Positions 5,169 to 6,751 of a DNA stretch of 6,751 bases are shown piece after piece (the stretch's first letter is position 1; every line of letters starts with the position of its first letter). Position numbers and translations under genes: made by a program. Source of the stretch: Pseudomonadota bacterium (lineage in GTDB: Bacteria; Myxococcota; Myxococcia; Myxococcales; Vulgatibacteraceae). The notes under the pieces were generated by a model. That model was not told the origin of the DNA and did no database searches. It saw only the letters and a program-made list of their open reading frames with translations. Where the stretch lies: the NCBI GenBank assembly GCA_023436385.1, contig JAEZJH010000173.1, positions 1-6,751 on the forward strand. The letters run 5' to 3'.

Positions 5169-5897
5169 ATGAGGACTGAGATCGGAAGCGTGAGGGTTGC
5201 AGACTGTGTGGAGTGCAGAGGGAGCAAGAAACACACAGTAAGAGGGATGGCCGACCGCCGCGAAACTGATGGCGATTTTGATTCGGTCGACTGGTACTAC
5301 CTGTTGCAGTGCAACGGTTGTGACTCTGCCAGTCTGTTGCGTGGGCATTGGGACGACTCGTACGACCCTGGGGACCAGCCAACGGAGAACCAGATTCCCC
5401 GGCTGCCTTTTAGGTACTCACCAGACTGGGCCGACGGTCTTCCGGAGATCCCGGCGAGGCTGTTCAAGGAAGTCTACTCCGCGATTAGCGTGGATGCGCT
5501 CGCTCTTTCCGTCATGGGCGCGAGGGCCTTGATGGACCACGTCACCACTCTGATGGTCGGAGACCGCGGGAACTTCGCGGTCGCCCTGGAGGCGCTACGC
5601 CGACGAGGGAAAGTGGGGGCGGAAGAAAAGCGCTTCTTGAAGACAGCATTTGATGCGTGCAGCGCCGCAGGGCACCGGGGCTTCAGACCCTCGGTGGACG
5701 ATGTGAATCACATCCTGGATATCGTCGAGAGACTCGTCCAGTCACACTTCTTCCTGAAGGACGCTGCGAGGGAACTGGCACAGCGGACGCCCCCTCGCCC
5801 TCCAGTCGTGAAGAAGCGGAGGAGCCCGGCACGGAACCGACCCGCGGGGCCGAAAGGGCCGGCACCGGGAAATGTGCTCGATTCGCCGAAGACTTAG
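5169..5897 (+). CDS. Zinc-ribbon DUF4145-domain protein, unknown function
   Basis: A 242-residue protein. Near the N terminus are two CxxC pairs, CVEC (C13, C16) and CNGC (C48, C51), which probably bind one zinc ion. Residues about 92-205 match the DUF4145 pattern: LPEIPARLFKEVYSAISVDALALSVMGARALMDHV, then RGKVGAEEKRFLKTAFDACSAAGHRGFRPS and DIVERLVQSHFFLKDAARELAQRTPPRPP. The tail (210-232) is basic and disordered-looking. DUF4145 occurs alone and as an accessory domain in restriction and defence-type proteins; its function is not established. The frame opens at 5076, but ATG 5169 is preferred: it avoids overlap with the ATPase gene and follows AGAGGCGG. It is the only plus-strand gene and has lower GC by eye (48-55% in several lines against about 65-77% nearby), which suggests separate acquisition. 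Confidence 0.8.
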   Translation: MRTEIGSVRVADCVECRGSKKHTVRGMADRRETDGDFDSVDWYYLLQCNGCDSASLLRGHWDDSYDPGDQPTENQIPRLPFRYSPDWADGLPEIPARLFKEVYSAISVDALALSVMGARALMDHVTTLMVGDRGNFAVALEALRRRGKVGAEEKRFLKTAFDACSAAGHRGFRPSVDDVNHILDIVERLVQSHFFLKDAARELAQRTPPRPPVVKKRRSPARNRPAGPKGPAPGNVLDSPKT

Positions 5898-5898
5898 C

Positions 5899-5908
5899 GA
5901 ACCGGTTC
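5899..5908. repeat. 10-bp palindrome between convergent genes
   Basis: GAACCGGTTC is a perfect palindrome in the 35-base gap between the ends of the DUF4145 gene and the DUF6744-like gene. No T-run follows on either strand, so it is not a standard terminator. It may be chance. Confidence 0.25.
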
Positions 5909-5932
5909 AATGGGCGGGGTGAGACCGTGAGG

Positions 5933-6751
5933 TTACGCGGCGGCCTTCAGGCTCAGCAGTCCCTCGACCTTCTCCGTCAGCTCGACGAGGGTCCTATCTA
6001 GATCGACGACTTGCACTGCGAGGATCTCGCGGTAGAGCTGTGCCCGCGCTCGGAGGGCCTCGAAGCTGTCAAGCCGCCGGACCAGCGTCGACACCCGCTC
6101 CGGCGGCACGGACATGAAACCATCGATCTCTGTCTTGAGCGCTGCGAGATCCTCCTCGATGGCCGTCTTTGCGGCATCGCCGAGGGCCTGCCCGGCGTCG
6201 TCGCTCCTGTGGACGGGAAGCAGGTAGACGCGGGACGACCCGATACCCTGCACGGCCTTCTGGAGCCGCCGCACGGTCTCGGCGTAGGGCGCGGGAATCC
6301 AGTACACCCCGCCACCGTTGCGAAGCGTTACGGCGGCGCAGCTCTCCAGCACGCGCATCATGGCGCGGCGCACGTCGTCGGCGGTGTGGGTGGAGCGCAG
6401 CTCGACGAAGCGGCCGGTGATCGCCGCCACCAACTCGTGGCCCTGGTCGTCGGCGGTGATGCTCTCGCCCTTCCGGTCGAAGAGCACGCGAGTCTCCTGG
6501 TTGTAGGAGACCGAGCCGTCCGCGTGGCGGTGCTCGCGGACGATGGCGAAGACAATCTCCACCTCGTCTTCCTTGCCGAGGCGGATTAGGCGTTCCTGCT
6601 GGCCGACCTGGCTCTCCCGGACGGCGGTCTTGAGGGCCTTCTCGGCGGTGGGTTCTTCCGGCAGGAGGTTCACGGGGAGCTGTGCTGCCGACCACAGGCT
6701 CTCCAGGGTGGCTCGCTGGATGCGGGCCTCGGCGAGGGTCCAGTAGACCAG
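5933..6751 (-). CDS. DUF6744-like protein, 5' end beyond the window
   Basis: At least 272 residues. The frame is open to the right edge: the 26 codons before the in-frame GTG at 6673 read LVYWTLAEARIQRATLESLW and then SAAQLP, which looks like genuine protein, so the GTG is internal and the true start is off the window. The opening YWTLAEARIQRATLESLW followed by LLPEEPTAEKALKTAV resembles the phage- and plasmid-associated DUF6744 family, which has no assigned function. The middle has EVEIVFAIVREHRHADGSVSYNQETRVLFDRKGE, a beta-rich stretch, then TADDVRRAMMRVLESCAAVTLRNGGGVYWIPAPY. The C-terminal third (about 190-265) is helical, with a predicted coiled-coil. The stop is TAA at 5935-5933. The family name rests on memory of the motif pattern; the assignment is moderate. 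Confidence 0.6.
   Translation of the reverse strand: MVYWTLAEARIQRATLESLWSAAQLPVNLLPEEPTAEKALKTAVRESQVGQQERLIRLGKEDEVEIVFAIVREHRHADGSVSYNQETRVLFDRKGESITADDQGHELVAAITGRFVELRSTHTADDVRRAMMRVLESCAAVTLRNGGGVYWIPAPYAETVRRLQKAVQGIGSSRVYLLPVHRSDDAGQALGDAAKTAIEEDLAALKTEIDGFMSVPPERVSTLVRRLDSFEALRARAQLYREILAVQVVDLDRTLVELTEKVEGLLSLKAAA

Noticed and set aside
6671..6673. GTG at 6673 as the start of the DUF6744-like gene
   Set aside because: The frame continues open to the window edge and the upstream codons encode family-like sequence.
1..6751. CRISPR array, tRNA or rRNA gene, tandem repeat array
   Set aside because: Scanned by eye on both strands; no regularly spaced repeat units, cloverleaf with conserved T-arm, or rRNA-like sequence was found.

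Overview
The window is high-GC bacterial DNA, about 65-77% GC in the lines I counted in most genes and about 48-67% in one gene. It is read almost entirely on the minus strand, so gene order below runs from high to low coordinates. No rRNA, tRNA or CRISPR array is visible. The mix of a phage-type single-strand annealing protein, a RecB-like nuclease, a RadC/JAB protein, a DUF6744-like protein and an IS66-family insertion sequence points to an accessory region: an integrated element, plasmid or degraded prophage. The base composition and gene mix would fit a Planctomycetota-like host, but that is inference; nothing here fixes the taxon.

Layout: (1) 5933-6751, a DUF6744-like gene whose 5' end lies beyond the right edge. 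(2) 5169-5897, a lone plus-strand gene for a zinc-ribbon/DUF4145 protein of lower GC, wedged between minus-strand genes. (3) 3976-5118 and 2666-3979, a RavA/MoxR-type AAA+ ATPase and a VWA (MIDAS) protein that overlap by 4 bases (GTGA), forming the classic ATPase/VWA pair. (4) 2457-2588, a 43-residue protein whose ribosome site is predicted to sit in a stem. (5) 1659-2282, a RadC/JAB-domain protein, preceded by a terminator, a small hairpin and a possible 16-codon leader ORF. (6) 1422-1631, a 69-residue protein with one hydrophobic helix. (7) 550-1326, a Rad52/22-family annealing protein, preceded by the same terminator-plus-hairpin module. (8) 122-547, the first half of a PD-(D/E)XK (RecB/Cas4-like) nuclease, cut off by (9) the end of an IS66-family element, 1-125, with the first 22 codons of its tnpA.

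Working model: the minus-strand genes look like one functional block in which a AAA+/VWA motor pair sits next to DNA-recombination functions (RadC, Rad52-like annealer, RecB-like nuclease). The internal terminators and structured leaders suggest that each sub-block is tuned separately. The IS66 element removed the nuclease's catalytic half, so this copy of the recombination module is probably no longer complete. The DUF4145 gene looks like cargo inserted between the DUF6744 gene and the ATPase gene.
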